From positions 1,290,001-1,354,000 of the forward strand of contig JAYJMM010000090.1 in NCBI GenBank assembly GCA_037349105.1: 64,000 nt of DNA, read 5' to 3'. The notes under the pieces were generated by a model. That model had not been told where the DNA came from. It made no database searches and saw only the letters and a program-made list of their open reading frames with translations. The DNA is from Limnomonas spitsbergensis. Taxonomy: Eukaryota; Chlorophyta; Chlorophyceae; Chlamydomonadales. Position numbers and translations under genes: made by a program. Positions 10,843-22,550 of the stretch are shown here, piece after piece; position 1 is the stretch's first letter, and each line of letters opens with the position of its first letter.

Positions 10843-11074
10843 TGTTGCACCATAAAGCAGTAACTGCAATACTATGGTAAATACCGTGAACTCCGGTCAG
10901 GACGCCTTAGAGAGGCGTCCTCTACTCACAAATACGGTACAGCGCCGTACACTCATGCTCCTTGTACTACATACAAGAGCTGTTAACAAGATAAGAAAGG
11001 CAAAGTAGGAGAGTCTTCCTGTCTAGTGCCTGACTGGGTGTCCCTGTCTCGTGGGTACCGCCCCTACTACTTTA
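10843..11074 (-). repeat. 3' LTR of retroelement B
   Basis: A diverged 232-bp homologue of the copy A LTR. On the - strand it begins TAAAGTAGTAGG (TG changed to TA) and ends GGTGCAACA. It follows a purine tract, and the sequence beyond 10843 is unrelated to the leader. Confidence 0.75.
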
Positions 11075-11091
11075 CTGGCCCCCCGCTCCCC
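11075..11091 (-). promoter_or_regulatory. Polypurine tract of retroelement B
   Basis: On the - strand the tract GGGGAGCGGGGGGCCAG precedes the LTR, equivalent to 7784-7801 in copy A. Confidence 0.65.
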
Positions 11092-11600
11092 AGCGTTAAG
11101 CCCTCCAGGCATGCGCGGGGAGCCGGAAAAGGGGTGGTACTGAAAGAAACTTCTGGAAAATATGTACGTAGAAGCTCACACTGTTTTAGCAAATCTGCCT
11201 GGTTCAGGCCTTCTTCAAAAAGAAAAATTTCACAGAGTTCAGCTGCTGATGCGCACATGCGCGGAATCCTACAAATCCTTGTTCAGCCCACTACCGGCTA
11301 GCAAACAGAGCTCTCTTCAAATTCATCAGGGCAGGCTAAGAATAACCGCTGCTCTCGCCCCACTGCGCCATAGTCACCTGGTCTTCAAGGCCACAGGAAA
11401 TGTGCGCCGTAGCAGCGGGGTCTGCCCCCCGCTGTGTTATCAACACACGAACTGACTAATTATCTTCATCCATCATCATATCCCGCATATGTACTACTGC
11501 AGCTTTGCTGCTACATTTATTTTGAGAAACAAATTTCAGACAGGCCGTGCTGCGTCTGGATGTCTCTTCTGCTACACAGACGCCTGCCCGCTCCTTGCCG

Positions 11601-12900
11601 TTAACGTTCCGTGCTCAGCGGCCTTGCCGCTCTGGGCTCGGCCTTTCCTGAGGGTCCGGTCTCAGCAGACCCTTCAAGTGCTGACTCTTCTTCCTCCTTT
11701 GCTGCTTCCTTGGCCACCTTAGCCCTTCTGGCTACTGCCCTCGGGGTGACATTGGCCTCTCCCCTGCCAGTGGTGTACGAGATGTCGTACAACCCGTTCG
11801 CCATTGGCCTTGCGATGCCCCGCTCCATTTGCCTTGTTGCTGGGTTGGTGGCCATAACTTCCACCTCAGGTTTGTCCATGACATTGGCCTCTGGAGCCGT
11901 TCTGGCAGCCGCTCTGGCTGCTGGGCTAGGCCGCCCCTGGCCCCCCGCACTGTGGGTTTCTGTAGCGGGCCCTGCTATCGCAGCGGGCCCAGCTTCCTTG
12001 TCTTCAGGCGCGCACCTTGGGCACACCCACTCGCCTGCAGGCACCTCTTCGAGTGCCGGTACCAAGCAATCCATGTGCCAACCTGTGTTGCGGACATCGC
12101 ACAAAAGCATCACTTCCCCGCGATCAGGCAGCTGGCACACCTCGCAGGACAGGCTGTTATTGGGCCTGGTTCCACTGAAATCAACCACTCCCCTGAGATT
12201 GGGCAAGTGGCATGGAGAACAATTGACAGCATTCTCTGTTACTGTGAGGCCATCTGCCCCCTCCAGAACCAAGGTTCCTGTCGCCCCCATCTTTTTCACC
12301 CTGAGAATCTCAGGCCTAGCCTTGGGATCGAGGCTGCGGCGCTCAGATGAGTACCTCACATACACATAATCTCCCTCTGCGAAACGCCTGACCTGGGGGA
12401 CATATCCTCCCCCACGTATGCGTGCATACCGCAGCTTGTCGCGGTGCTGCGCAATTTTCAGATGCTCACCCGCGACTGGCAATGCCTCCTTGATCCTGGC
12501 CACTCTGGCCAAGAGCAGGTCTGCCGCCTCCTCTGCTGCTGCCACCTTAGCTGTGTTCCACAGGTCCGCCCCCACTCTGGAGGGAAAGGTGGGTCTCTGC
12601 CCGAACAGCACCTCGTACGGCGCCATGCGCGTGGCCTGCTGCGCCGAGCAGCGGAAGCCTAGAGCCACCCAAGGCACCATTTTGTCCCAGGATTCGTCGC
12701 TGCTGCCTTCCTCGCAGCACTTGCGCAGGCCTGCTTTGAGGGTCTGGACAGCCCTCTCTGACAGCCCGTCTGCCTGGTTCTTGTGCTGCGTCGGCCCAAT
12801 CTGCCGCAGCAGACTCTCCCAGGCACTGCCTGTACGACGCGGCCACCTCCCCACTGCCAGAGCACGCGTTTCCTGCGGTGGCAAGGGCGTAGTGGCTGGA
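11601..12900 (-). pseudogene. Integrase end and PHD finger, retroelement B
   Basis: The open frame from 12884 to 11601 starts with AWESLLRQIGPTQ, then GLSERAVQTL (the Glu is the third acid of the integrase triad), PYEVLFGQRP, a basic C-terminal domain and a PHD finger (12009-12146). The HHCC domain and the first two catalytic Asp residues are not visible upstream: the methyltransferase C-terminus is directly adjacent, in another frame. In the PHD finger the fourth zinc ligand is Arg (CGC at 12090-12092, C-D-V-R) where copy A has Cys, so this finger probably does not fold. The frame continues about 20 residues further than in A before TAA. Confidence 0.85.
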
Positions 12901-12989
12901 CATTAAAGTTGCACCAAGCGCAGGATCCCTGTCTGGACCCTGCAGCTGTGCTCTGCGCTTCAACTCCTCTGGTATGATTTTAGCACACG

Positions 12990-13975
12990 TGAGCGCGACA
13001 TTGAGCCATGCTCCAAGTGCCCATGAATCCATGCACCTGCCCAGGGCTGCCCTTCTGGCAGCCTCTGGAAAGTCTGGGCGAGGCAATGTGGATCCCACAG
13101 CGTACCCCATGGCGCGTTCACGCTCATTTGCATTGGGCTCCTGTAGGTCTCTCATGGATCTGAATACCATCCCATTTTGCCCGTTCCTGAAAGAATATGA
13201 TGCGGGAGTTGCCATCAAGAAGGGCAGCACCCTCCTGGGCTATCCTGTCACATTGATACGATACCCCCCATTGTCTGGGCATGCGACCACCTGGGCCTTG
13301 CTACCCCTGTCCAGAATGTCGTCTACGACTCCCTTGAGGGGCCTTTCCGATGCACAAATCACATATTCAATATCCGCTGCTGGGGCGATATTCCCCCAGT
13401 AGTTGCGCGTGCGGTGGGCGTAAGACCCCACCTGCGCCGCATCAAACAGTGCAGGTGTCCCCAGGACCCTGCACACCTCATGAAAAGCATCCACACTTGC
13501 CTTTGCACTCTTCTGATTTAACTCCATCGCTACGTTTTCAATCAGGTATACTGGTGGCCGAGACCTCTGCAGAATCTGCAATGTGCCCAACAGCTTGACT
13601 AACGGGAAGAAAGACTTGCTTCTTTCCCCCGCGAGTCCACGCCCCTTGCCTGCTGACGAGAGATCCTGGCACTCCCAGCCTGCTACCATGAACCACTGGC
13701 GCCCATCCTGGGCGCCTGCCCCCTGGAGGTGCTCTGCCGTAATGGCATACACATCTTGGGGCAGCGCTCTGAATGCTTCTTCAAACGCTTTGACTGGGAG
13801 CAACTGGGGATATTGCTTGTGCAACTACACCAGGCGACCCCCAGCGATCTCCCTCACTTCCTCACTGATATCTGCATACAGGTACCGCACCACTGGGATG
13901 CCTGCCTTGAGCACCATTTCCAAACCCGAGCACATACCTCCAAAGGGCTCGAAAAGGACCACTCCCTCCGCCTCC
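12990..13975 (-). pseudogene. DNMT3-like cytosine-5 DNA methyltransferase domain in retroelement B
   Basis: The motifs appear in the canonical order. Motif I is VLFEPFGGMCSGLEM (SAM binding, about 13920-13962). Motif IV is GWECQDLS with the catalytic Cys codon at 13669-13671. Motif VI is LIENV (about 13532-13550). Motif VIII is SYAHRTRNYWGN. A motif IX-like RERAMGY and a motif X-like LGRCMDS follow. The HRxRxxWGN and CxDLS patterns resemble DNMT3/DRM enzymes rather than DNMT1. Oddly, Glu replaces the usual Pro before the catalytic Cys. The frame is shared with RNase H upstream, so the domain is a true part of Pol. Two in-frame TAGs (13825-13827 and 13240-13242) interrupt it. The family transfers a methyl group from SAM to cytosine; activity of this copy is not expected. 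Confidence 0.88.
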
Positions 13976-14380
13976 ATGGCCTGCACAGCCTGAGCCGGTA
14001 GGCACATTGTGTCCACTCCTGCATGTGAGTGAGGTGGCGTCACGCGGGGCAGGTCAGACAGTACATCGCTGATCATATTCCTGGCTCGTTCCCGGTTGCT
14101 GAACGCCTGCTCTGTCGTGATGACAGGCTGCGCCTGCTCATCGTCCTCCGTAGCGGCGGATGATATCTCCTGCCCCACCGAGGCTGTAACGCAAGCTGCT
14201 TCTGCAGCTCGCAACATCTGTACTCTCCTTCTGCCCTCCTGCGCCATGCGCACCATCTGGTCTGCATGCCACTGGTTCACTCTGCCCAACCCCGTGAGCA
14301 AAGCTACCTGCTTCCCACTCGCCTCCTCCTTGACTGCTGGCTCGAGGGTGGCTGTATCAAGCCTGGCCCCCGTGCGATCA
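13976..14380 (-). pseudogene. Linker between RNase H and methyltransferase, retroelement B
   Basis: About 130 residues in the same frame as both neighbours, with Ala/Glu/Gln-rich helical composition and no recognisable domain. Because the frame is unbroken from RNase H into methyltransferase motif I, this is evidence for one continuous polyprotein. Confidence 0.7.
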
Positions 14381-14830
14381 GCTGAGGATGGGAGTGGCGA
14401 CATGGACGGGATGTCCGCATTCTGGTGGCATGCTCCTGAGCGGTGGACAATGGTAATGTCCAGCTCTTGGAGCATGAGGGCCCACCTAGCGTGCTGGCCT
14501 ACCAACGTCTGATTGTCCATGAGATAAGTGAGCGGCTCATGGTCAGTGATGAGATGCACCTTGCACCCAAACAGCATGTGGCGATACGTGCGTGCTGCAT
14601 ACACTGCAGCCAGCATCTCCCCCTGGAACGAGGAGTAGTTCTTCTCGCTCTTGTTCAGGGATCTGGATGTGCATGCCACCATATATTCCCGCCTGCTGTC
14701 GTCACACTGTCCTAGCACTGCGCCAATGCCCTGCTTAGAGAAATCTGTGTACAACAAGAAGGGCCTTGGCGGCCCTCTGCCATCGGGCCCTGTCCCACTG
14801 TAATCTGGTCTGCGCAGGACTCTACCGCCC
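14381..14830 (-). pseudogene. RNase H domain of retroelement B
   Basis: The sequence FLLYTDFSKQGIGAVLGQ supplies the first Asp, FQGEMLAAVYA the Glu, and LITDHEPLTYL the next Asp, as in Ty3/gypsy RNase H (RT_RNaseH family). It removes element RNA during reverse transcription. The domain is intact within the frame from 14958 to 13825. A frameshift in an A-rich run near 14935 separates it from the RT frame. Confidence 0.9.
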
Positions 14831-14899
14831 TCACACATCTCCGTTTTGATCAGCTGGAACGCCTGCGACTGCTCTGGCCCCCACACAAACGGGACCCCC

Positions 14900-15660
14900 T
14901 TGACCAGCAATGTGTTGATATGCATGCCGCCTTTTTCGAGAAGTCTGGGATGTAGCACCGGTAGAAATTCAAGAATCCCATGACCTCCTGAATGTTCTTA
15001 ACTGATGCGGGCTCTGGCAACGCCATGACCGCTGCTATCTTAGCTGCGTGCGGCGTGAGCCCCTGGGCCGACACATTGTGACCCAGGTACTCTACCGTCG
15101 CACACCCAAACAGGGACTTGTCGGGGTGCGCCCTCAACCCGACATTGTGGAGCATGTCCAACATCAGCTCCACATGCCTGATGTGTTCTGCTGGTGTATC
15201 ACTGTACACTAGCAGATCATCAATGAATGCCACGCAGAACGCACTCAGGCCTGCCATGGCAATCTCCTCTTCCATCATACGCTGAAAGAAAGGGAACCAT
15301 TGCGCAGCCCGAAGTTGAGCTTTGTGTACATCCACAGCTCAGGCCCCATCCAGAAAGCTGTCTTACGCTGGTCCTCAGCCTTGATCGGGATCTGCATGAA
15401 CCCCGACCTAAGATCAACCTTGCTGAATATCTTGGCCGTACCCAGGTTTTGAAAAATAGTCTCCATCCTGGGGATGGCAAACTCCTGCTTAGCCGTACGC
15501 AGGTTTAACCTGCGCATATCGTGCGCTATACGGTGGTCAGTCCACTCGCCCGTCTCATCACTCTTTTTGGCTGCTACCACTGAGTTGGCTGCAAACTTGA
15601 TAGGCCCCCCTGTGGCACCTTGACAATGATACCTGCCTGTCTGCCTATATCATTGGCTGG
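14900..15660 (-). pseudogene. Reverse transcriptase of retroelement B, frameshifted
   Basis: RT motifs are spread over three frames: AGIIVKVPQ (about 15620-15650); VAAKKSDETGEW, then FSKVDLRSGFMQIPI with the first catalytic Asp (15275-15580); then AFIDDLLVYS with the FIDD catalytic pair (about 15205-15230), LGHNVS and the thumb region (to about 14940). Frame changes occur near 15655, 15605 (a C6 run), 15300 and 14935 (A/G run). RT copies element RNA to DNA in the particle. It is typical Ty3/gypsy in motif order. The breaks are real in this sequence, but at least two sit in homopolymers. Confidence 0.9.
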
Positions 15661-16793
15661 CATTTTTCCTTAAAAATGGCTGCCTTGGGAGGTGGCATGT
15701 CCCTGGATTTCTGAAAGCACGAACTGACCTCGTCTTCTAAAGCCAGCGTAAACTCACCCTGCGTGCCGCAGTAGCCTGGTAGATCCTCCATGGAGTAAGC
15801 GAACGCTCCTTGGCGGTCCCTGAGGCTCTGCTCAAGGTTCTCCTGCTGTTCTGTAGTGAAGTCGGGGTGCTGGCCCAGCGGCCACCCCTCCTTGGTTTTG
15901 ACGTACTCCGAGGGCGGTTCCACCACTCCCCCCGGCTGGAACATGTCGATCATCTCAGCCGCCTGCGGGTCGTCCTCCGCGGGCGGCTCTTCCCTGCCCG
16001 TGCTGTTGCTGCGTTGCCAGTCCTCATGCTGGCTGTAGGCACCCCCAGTCCTGCTGGCACCTCCCATGGGGATGACTGCTGGCGGGCGCAACCATCCAGA
16101 TGACAGCTTCGCTGCTGCCTCTTGACCGGACACAAAAGCCCCCTGGCTTGCTGTAAATCCTCCCCCTCGCACTCCCTGCCCGGTGGCTCGCGCCCCTGGT
16201 ACACACACCGACAGCAGGAGCCACACCAGTATCAGCTGGAGCGTCCCCGTAAGGATCCCCTTAAATGCTGTACAGGTCAGGAGTCCTCTGCAAGCTGGCA
16301 GCTGCCGCGTGTGTTCCTGCGGCTGATGCGCTGTGGGCTGTACGCATGGCTCTGCGCTCTGCGCTGGCCTCTGCTGCCCTCTGGCCCACGTGATCTCCAG
16401 GTCTACCTGGCTGATCCTGAGTGGTAGGACTGGGCAGTCCATTCCCGGCCTGCTGCCACGGTCCCTGTCCGCGGCTGCCCTCTGCGCCTTGCTTGCACGT
16501 CGCCTAGCCTTCTTTGACTTTTCCCCCCGCAACTCGGCTGTGTCAGCCCAAGCCGTACCGGCCCTTTCTGGCCCTGCTCCTGGGTTCTGTCTTGTGTTGC
16601 CTTGTGCCAGCCGCTCCTGCCTGTGAGTGGCGCGCTGCACAGCCTTGCTGCTGCCTGCACACGTGGGTTCCTCTGGCCCCCAGCACTGTCGCATGGCTTC
16701 CCGAGCGTTGGCGACCCTCATTGCTGGGCCCTCCACCCCGCTGGTGCGGGCTTGGCTGCCCTCCCATGTGGCTGCGTCCCCAGCCTGGCCCAT
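15645..16793 (-). pseudogene. Region preceding reverse transcriptase with a hydrophobic segment, retroelement B
   Basis: The 382-codon frame overlaps the next upstream ORF by 250 bp in another frame. Its last 100 residues (QHPDFTTEQQENLEQSL..AFAYSMEDLPGY) match the conserved segment just before RT in gypsy Pol. The middle holds a strongly hydrophobic stretch (LQLILVWLLLSVCVPG, about 16205-16255) that looks like a membrane or signal-anchor segment. The N-terminal part is basic and unrecognised, and parts of it may be out-of-frame reading. Confidence 0.6.
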
Positions 16794-18849
16794 TGGCCTG
16801 GACTGCTGCCAACCTGGGGCCTGGCTGCTGCGACTGTCCGACGGCTGTTGGGTGGCTAGTGGCTACTCCCTTTGCTCCTGTCGTTCCTAGGGCTGATATT
16901 TTTCCTGCCAACTCATCTTGCAGATCCCTGAGCGCCCGGTTGTACCCTCCCAATCTTGGGTCCGTATCGGGTGCTGGCAGCGCTCTCAGCTGGAACCGCA
17001 GGCTGGACTCTTGGCCTGCTTCCTGCAGGCCTATGTCCTGCCTCCTCTGCTCGTCCAGCTGATCTACGAAGGTCTTCAGCACAGCTGTCCAGCATCCTGT
17101 ACTGTACGCTGCTGGGTCACCCCAGGGTTCCCTTGCCTGTGCTGACACTGGCGTGATGGAATGGGCACCCCCTGGGCGGTCACTGCCTGCTCCACAGGCT
17201 GCTGTAACTTCTGAGTCTGAGGTGTGTGGGGCTGCTGCCTGCCGCGGATTGACCCCCACTGCGGCCTGGCGCGCCCCAACCTCCAGCACCCTCCTGCTGC
17301 TGCTCTCCTCATCGCGCGCAGCCTTCTCCTGACTAACGCTGCTCATCCACTCTTGCCGTAGCTGTAATAACTCCTCCTCGAGGCCCCACCCTGGACTCCC
17401 TGGTCCTGGGCCTGCGTCGGTTGGCTCTTCCATCCCATCCGCATCCCCAGCATCTGCTCTTGTGATGCTGATCCTCTCCGGGAACGGGGTTCCGTCAGCG
17501 CCCCACTCCTCTTCTGACTCTGAATCCTGCACCAGTGATGGTGGCCCTTCAGAAGGGTCTTCGTTCTCCCCTCCTAGCAGTCCCGTGCCCTCCTGGCGGG
17601 AGTGAAGCTCTTCGCTGGACCTTGGATCCCTGCTGTCCAGGTCTCCTGCAAGTGATCTGCTGGTACTGTCCGGGGGCGTCTGGGGCTCCGCCCGATCCCC
17701 GGGCTCAGCATCCAGGGCTGACACCTCCATCTCCCCCATGGGCTCCAGCCATTCCCAAGAGGATGCTGCTGCCCCGAGTGTGGTGACGAAGGCTACATGG
17801 CCCCGTTCTGGTGGCTCGTACGCGTCCTGGATCGGTCCGTCACTGTCAGCAGCGGGGTCCCAATAGTGGGCACCATGTCTGCCCACTATCCAGCGCCCCA
17901 GCACGGGCTGGGTCCTCAGCTCTTCCAGCTCCTCCTCGTAGGTATCCGATCCTGATCCTCTGAACAAGGGATGCAGCGTGCGCACCCCTGCCGGGTGCGC
18001 CTGCCTCCACAGCTGTACTGTCCTGACGTTTGCCTGCCAATAAGGCACCACGCTGCTGGCCCTGTTGTCGCGCCATGCTCTTCTCTCCCATCGCACCCAC
18101 TGGTGCACGCATGCTTCCAACCGCTCCACTGCAAACGGTGAGCGTGCGAACTCCTCTTCGCCTTCCCACATGGGTCCATCTGCTGGTGACCTCTGGATCC
18201 CGTATGGCCATGTGGGGCAGTCTGTCATTTCCAGCGGCGCCCACTGATCATCCACGCCCCACACATGCCGCATGGCTGCTGACAGCTGGCCCGGTAGCAG
18301 AACCCTTTGCAACGCCATGAGCATGACCGCCCATGTTGCTGGGTCTGCTCCCCTGGCGTGCGTATGTGCGTGGAACTCTGCGTCGTCGACTGATGCGCAC
18401 TTGGTGATTGCTACGTTCCCTTCGCTCCTTGCGAACAGGAAGACTGGCATGTCATCCTGCGACGCATGCATGTGGATCCATGCCTCTGAAACGGGCATTT
18501 CTCCCTCTTCCAGCTCCTCGTAGTAGTAAGTTACCAGCTGCTGAACTGGGATGGCTGCCCTGGCTTCCCCAGGAGCCACTCCCCACGGTACAGCTTGACC
18601 TGCGACCATCCTGGGGATGGTGACCGACGCCTCAACGGTGGCCTCACACCGCCTTGGCCTATCGGAATGACACAGCCCTGCCCCGCCGTAGGTTCCATCC
18701 TCTGACCTGTCACCCCCTCCGTGCCCTCCTAAGGCCTGCACGGGCACGTAGAAAGCGCGGTCTCTGAGAGCGGGGTGCTCCATCAACTGATGGACGCAGT
18801 CCTCCGCCCATGGCGTGCGCATGAACCCGGGCTGCGCGCCCTGCCACAC
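16543..18849 (-). pseudogene. Unassigned domain of Gag-Pol B
   Basis: The 768-codon frame follows a TAG (18853-18855) in frame with the upstream ORF; the GTG at 18849 is not a meaningful start. The first 400 residues have folded-protein character: Trp-rich, with His clusters such as AEFHAHTHARG and segments like WIHMHASQDDMPVFLF. They are followed by a long acidic, Glu/Asp/Ser-rich linker. I recognise no family. Copy A lacks the segment because of its deletion. A captured host-derived domain is possible. It ends at TGA 16543-16545 by frameshift relative to RT. Confidence 0.55.
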
Positions 18850-18852
18850 CCC

Positions 18853-19101
18853 CTAGGTGCGCGTTCTGTCTGGCACGTCTGGGTGCGCCCTGTCGGCTGC
18901 GGCCACCGCTGTGATGTTTTCTTTGACGGCTAGGTCCACCATCTCGTTAACGCAGTATGCGTAGATGGGATGCTGTGACCACCCCCTCTGCATATAATCC
19001 TCCATCCTTGTGCTGGGCTGTATGAACCCCTTAAGCGCTGCACCCAGCAGGACCGCAGTGACTGCGTCCCACGGGAAAATCATCCTGGCCACGGCCTGCA
19101 T
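18853..19101 (-). pseudogene. Short in-frame segment between two TAG stops, retroelement B
   Basis: This stretch (extending from 19125 if read after the stop) links the long Gag ORF to the unassigned domain in the same frame, bounded by TAG 19126-19128 and TAG 18853-18855. It contains a mildly hydrophobic helix-like stretch (WDAVTAVLLGAALKGF). No family is recognised. Confidence 0.55.
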
Positions 19102-22100
19102 GGCTGCCGCTATGTTTACACACGTCTACGCCCTGCCTTCCAGGAGCCTGTGGTTCTGCAACCTACACAGCCGGCCGTCCCTGGACTGTGCTGGCAGGGT
19201 GATCATGGCCTCCGAAGACGACGCCTCTGGCATCTCTTCCCCCTGGCGGTACCACTGCACGAAGCACCTGCTCTCTTGCGGTCTCTGCAGGTCTGGCCCG
19301 GGCCGAACACGCCTTCTGCTGCCCGACCGACCGCGGCGACCCTCACCGGCCTGGCCGGACTGGGAATCCTCACTCCATGCAGCGGGCCTCTCGTCCCTGC
19401 TGCGGCTGCGCTGCAGCCCTCTGTCCGCCTCTTCCCCTCTTTCAGGGTTGGACCGCGAGGTGGTACTGCGATGGGTCCTAACGGGCCCCGCTGCCTCGTC
19501 CTCTTGACTCATAGCTGCTGCCCCCCTGGCCCTTGGGCGGTGAACCGGCATGCTGAGCCGATCCTGGGTCCTGGTGGCTGCTCCCGCTACCTCGCCGCAT
19601 GTGTCGTTGTTGCCCTCCGGGGTACCTGGGCAGAGCATGGCAGCTTCCTCCTCACGCAATGTTAAAGGAGCCTGAGGCTCGTAGCCTTCCTCTGAGACGT
19701 TGGAGCCGTCCCCACTGGAACTGGTCTCCCATTCGTCTTCTCTGTGCTGGGGTCCTGCCTCCCGCTCTAGCCTCTCAGACTCATCCATCTGGGCATCGTA
19801 GATGTCCCATTCTTTGGTGAGAAACTGCTGGAACATGCCAGGCCATCCCTCACACGGGGCCGGGCAACCCCTCTGCTGGAGGTTCCTGAGAAACTCCACT
19901 GCATGCGCCATGGATCTGGCTGACCCTGCGGGCCGAGTACCATAGTGATTCATGGCCAGGGCCTCTACCGCCATCTGCCAGTGGTGCCTTTGCTGGGCTA
20001 CCTGCCCCTCTGGCACTACTTGGAATGTTACAGGTATCGCTGCGGCCTGGTGGCCCACAATTTGTGTTGCTGCGTTCTGCTCAAATCCCTCGTGGACAGA
20101 CATCAGACAAGTGTGCCTCTCTTGGCTGACCCACCTGGAATTGTATGACTGCCCTGCTGGCCCCGGCCATCCCGGCGGGCCTGGCAGCTCACTTGGGCCA
20201 GCTGCCTCCTGCTGTTTTTTCCAGTCCTCATAGGAGACCACCTTGACAGCCTCATAAGCCTGCCTCATGCTGTCTTCTGAGGCCTCTTGGCTCCTGCCAG
20301 GTCTCCTGACTGCCCATCTCCGTTCTGGGCCTGCTGCTGCTCGCAATCGGTCAAACCGGTTGCTATCGCCTGGCTGCAAGGCCTCCCCCTGCTCTGGGCA
20401 CGCATTAGCGTAGTGCCCTGGCTTCAAACAATTGAAGCAGACTCCCCCATCATGGGGTCCAAGGACGCTTCTTTGTCCACTCATCCAACTGCGCCCTGCC
20501 TGGGCCCTGCCCGGCGGACTCTGGCCGGAGGTTCCTCTTTTATCCTGCACTCTCCCCTCCAGCTGGTATGCCCTGGCTTGACTACCTGCGCCTCGCTCCT
20601 GCGACCTGCCCCTGGGCTGGCTCCCTCGGTCCCTGCTGGGTGACCGCTGCCTTCTGCCTCTAGGCTGGTCGTATTTATCAGCGCGGTCCGGCCGCTGGGC
20701 TCGAGCCTCAGGTGTAGGCACCACCCCGTGGCGTTCTACGTTGTGGGCCCTCTGCGCGCTCCTGCTGCGCTCTCTGGTCCCCTTGTTCTTTGCAGCATCT
20801 GGGGTTGTCCCCCTGTGCTGCGCGCGCTCCTCCACTCTGGCCTCCCTGGCCCTGCCACTGCCCCCTGGTCCTTGCTGACCAGTGGCCTGTTGCTTCTGTT
20901 CCTGCGGCTCCTCCTGGCCAAGACCCTCGTCCTCATCTGTGAGCGTGGCCGCGGGTAGAAGCATTACTCTCATGTGTTCTGCCAGCTCCGGGTCTGCTGG
21001 GGCTGTAGACTGCAGCGGCTCCCCTGCCTGCTGGTTCCCAAGGTCGGCGTACAGCTCTCGCAGCTGGTCTGCGCGCAAGATGTACTGCTGCTGTACCTCC
21101 GTGAGCCGTATATTGGCATCCTGGAGGCCTGTCCACCTGACCTGCTGCAACCGCAGGTATTCGACTGTCGCTGCGGCCTGGCGGAATAGCTGCTCCTCTC
21201 TTGACCTGATGTCTTGCTGCAGCAACGTCACTTGGTGATGCAGTCTCAGTACATGCGCGTACTTCTTACTGGGCCTCTCTTCCTGGGCCTCTTCCTCATC
21301 TGAATCCTCTGGCTCTTCACTCTCCTCCTCCCTGCCAGGCTCCTCCTGGCCGTGGTTTGCTGTTACCCCCCGCGTTCTGTCTGCTGCCTCTGGGGCGTCT
21401 TCCTTAACGCCCCTATCAGCCTCACAGGCCCTCTCGCCCCTGCCAGGTACTCGCACCTCCGAGCGCCTTATTGATCCCCCTGATGCGGCTCTCCCTGCTG
21501 CAGCTGCCCCGAAGGCCACCCGCCGTGTTGCCCCTGATGATGTCTCCTGGGCTGCGGGGACTGCTGCATCCTTCTGCAGTAGCTCCTGGATTCTCTGTTC
21601 GCACTCCTCTGGTGAGTGCTGGCCAGGCTCTCCGCACAAGACGCATGGGTGGCTTGGGCTTGCCCCCAAGCACCTCCTGATGATGTTCTTTTCAGATGCT
21701 GGCCTCGATGCTGCCTTGCGTGCCATTTTTATCTCCTTTGATACCGCAGCACCGGCATCTGCCTGTGCTGCCGCCTGGCTCTGCTGTGACGCAGCAGCCC
21801 TGGCGTCCACCTTGACCTCCCTGGGCACTGCAGCCTGCGCTTGCTTGTGCTGGCGCGGCCTGGAAGGGGCCTCCTGTGGGCCCCCACGGCTGCTCCTGCC
21901 TGCATCTGCGGCGCTTCTGCCTGCATCTGCAGCTTTTCCGCGGCTTTCTCCCACCTCTTGGTCAGTCCTCGTGGTGGCACCTGCGTGTGTGGCCATGGCA
22001 TGCTGTAAGAGTGGCTCGTGTTCTTCCTCAACACTGGCCGCAGGCCACCCTTCCCGTTCTGCAAATCCGCACTGGATTCCTGCCCATGCCACTGCTGCTG

Positions 22101-22159
22101 CCTGGTACCCTCCTGCTGGGGATGCTAGCACCAGCGGCAGCGTAAGGTCCCTGACCCCT

Positions 22160-22550
22160 CGTACTGTATGGGGACCATCTCTGGGGCGTAAGGTCAGCCT
22201 TCCTGCTGCCTCCAACACCCCACTGTACTTGAGGAACTCCGGGTTCCCTACCAAGTGTTCGTATGCATCGGGCGGCGTCTTAACGACCCTGACCACCGTG
22301 GGCTCCATAATGGCATTGGGCCCACCATATCCGTACACCACATAAATGAAGAGCACCCCATACAGATCTGCCCCTGCATTGTCTGTGGTACGGATTTTCT
22401 CATCCGTCCGGATCAGCTCTGCCCCCATGGCGACTAACTGTTCCGCAATGTTGACAGTGATCACATGGCAGGAGCATGCTGAGTCCATGAGAGCCTTCTG
22501 AGCCACCAGGACCTTTCCTTTGATCATAAGTCCCACACATTGCTCCAGGT
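22160..22550 (-). other. Retropepsin-like domain (copy B)
   Basis: LMDSACSCHVIT supplies a D-S-A catalytic loop. The following region is nearly identical to copy A (3594-3900), with only conservative changes, which suggests purifying selection before decay. Confidence 0.7.

Noticed and set aside
15950..17312. Numerous + strand ORFs opposite the retroelement B coding region
   Set aside because: Shadow frames of a GC-rich polyprotein; none shows domain features, whereas the - strand reads as Gag/Pol.
3990..19130. A nuclear code in which TAG encodes Gln
   Set aside because: The host transporter exons use CAG for Gln throughout 975 codons with no in-frame TAG, and the elements also carry frameshifts, a TAA and a TGA. 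Decay explains the pattern better.
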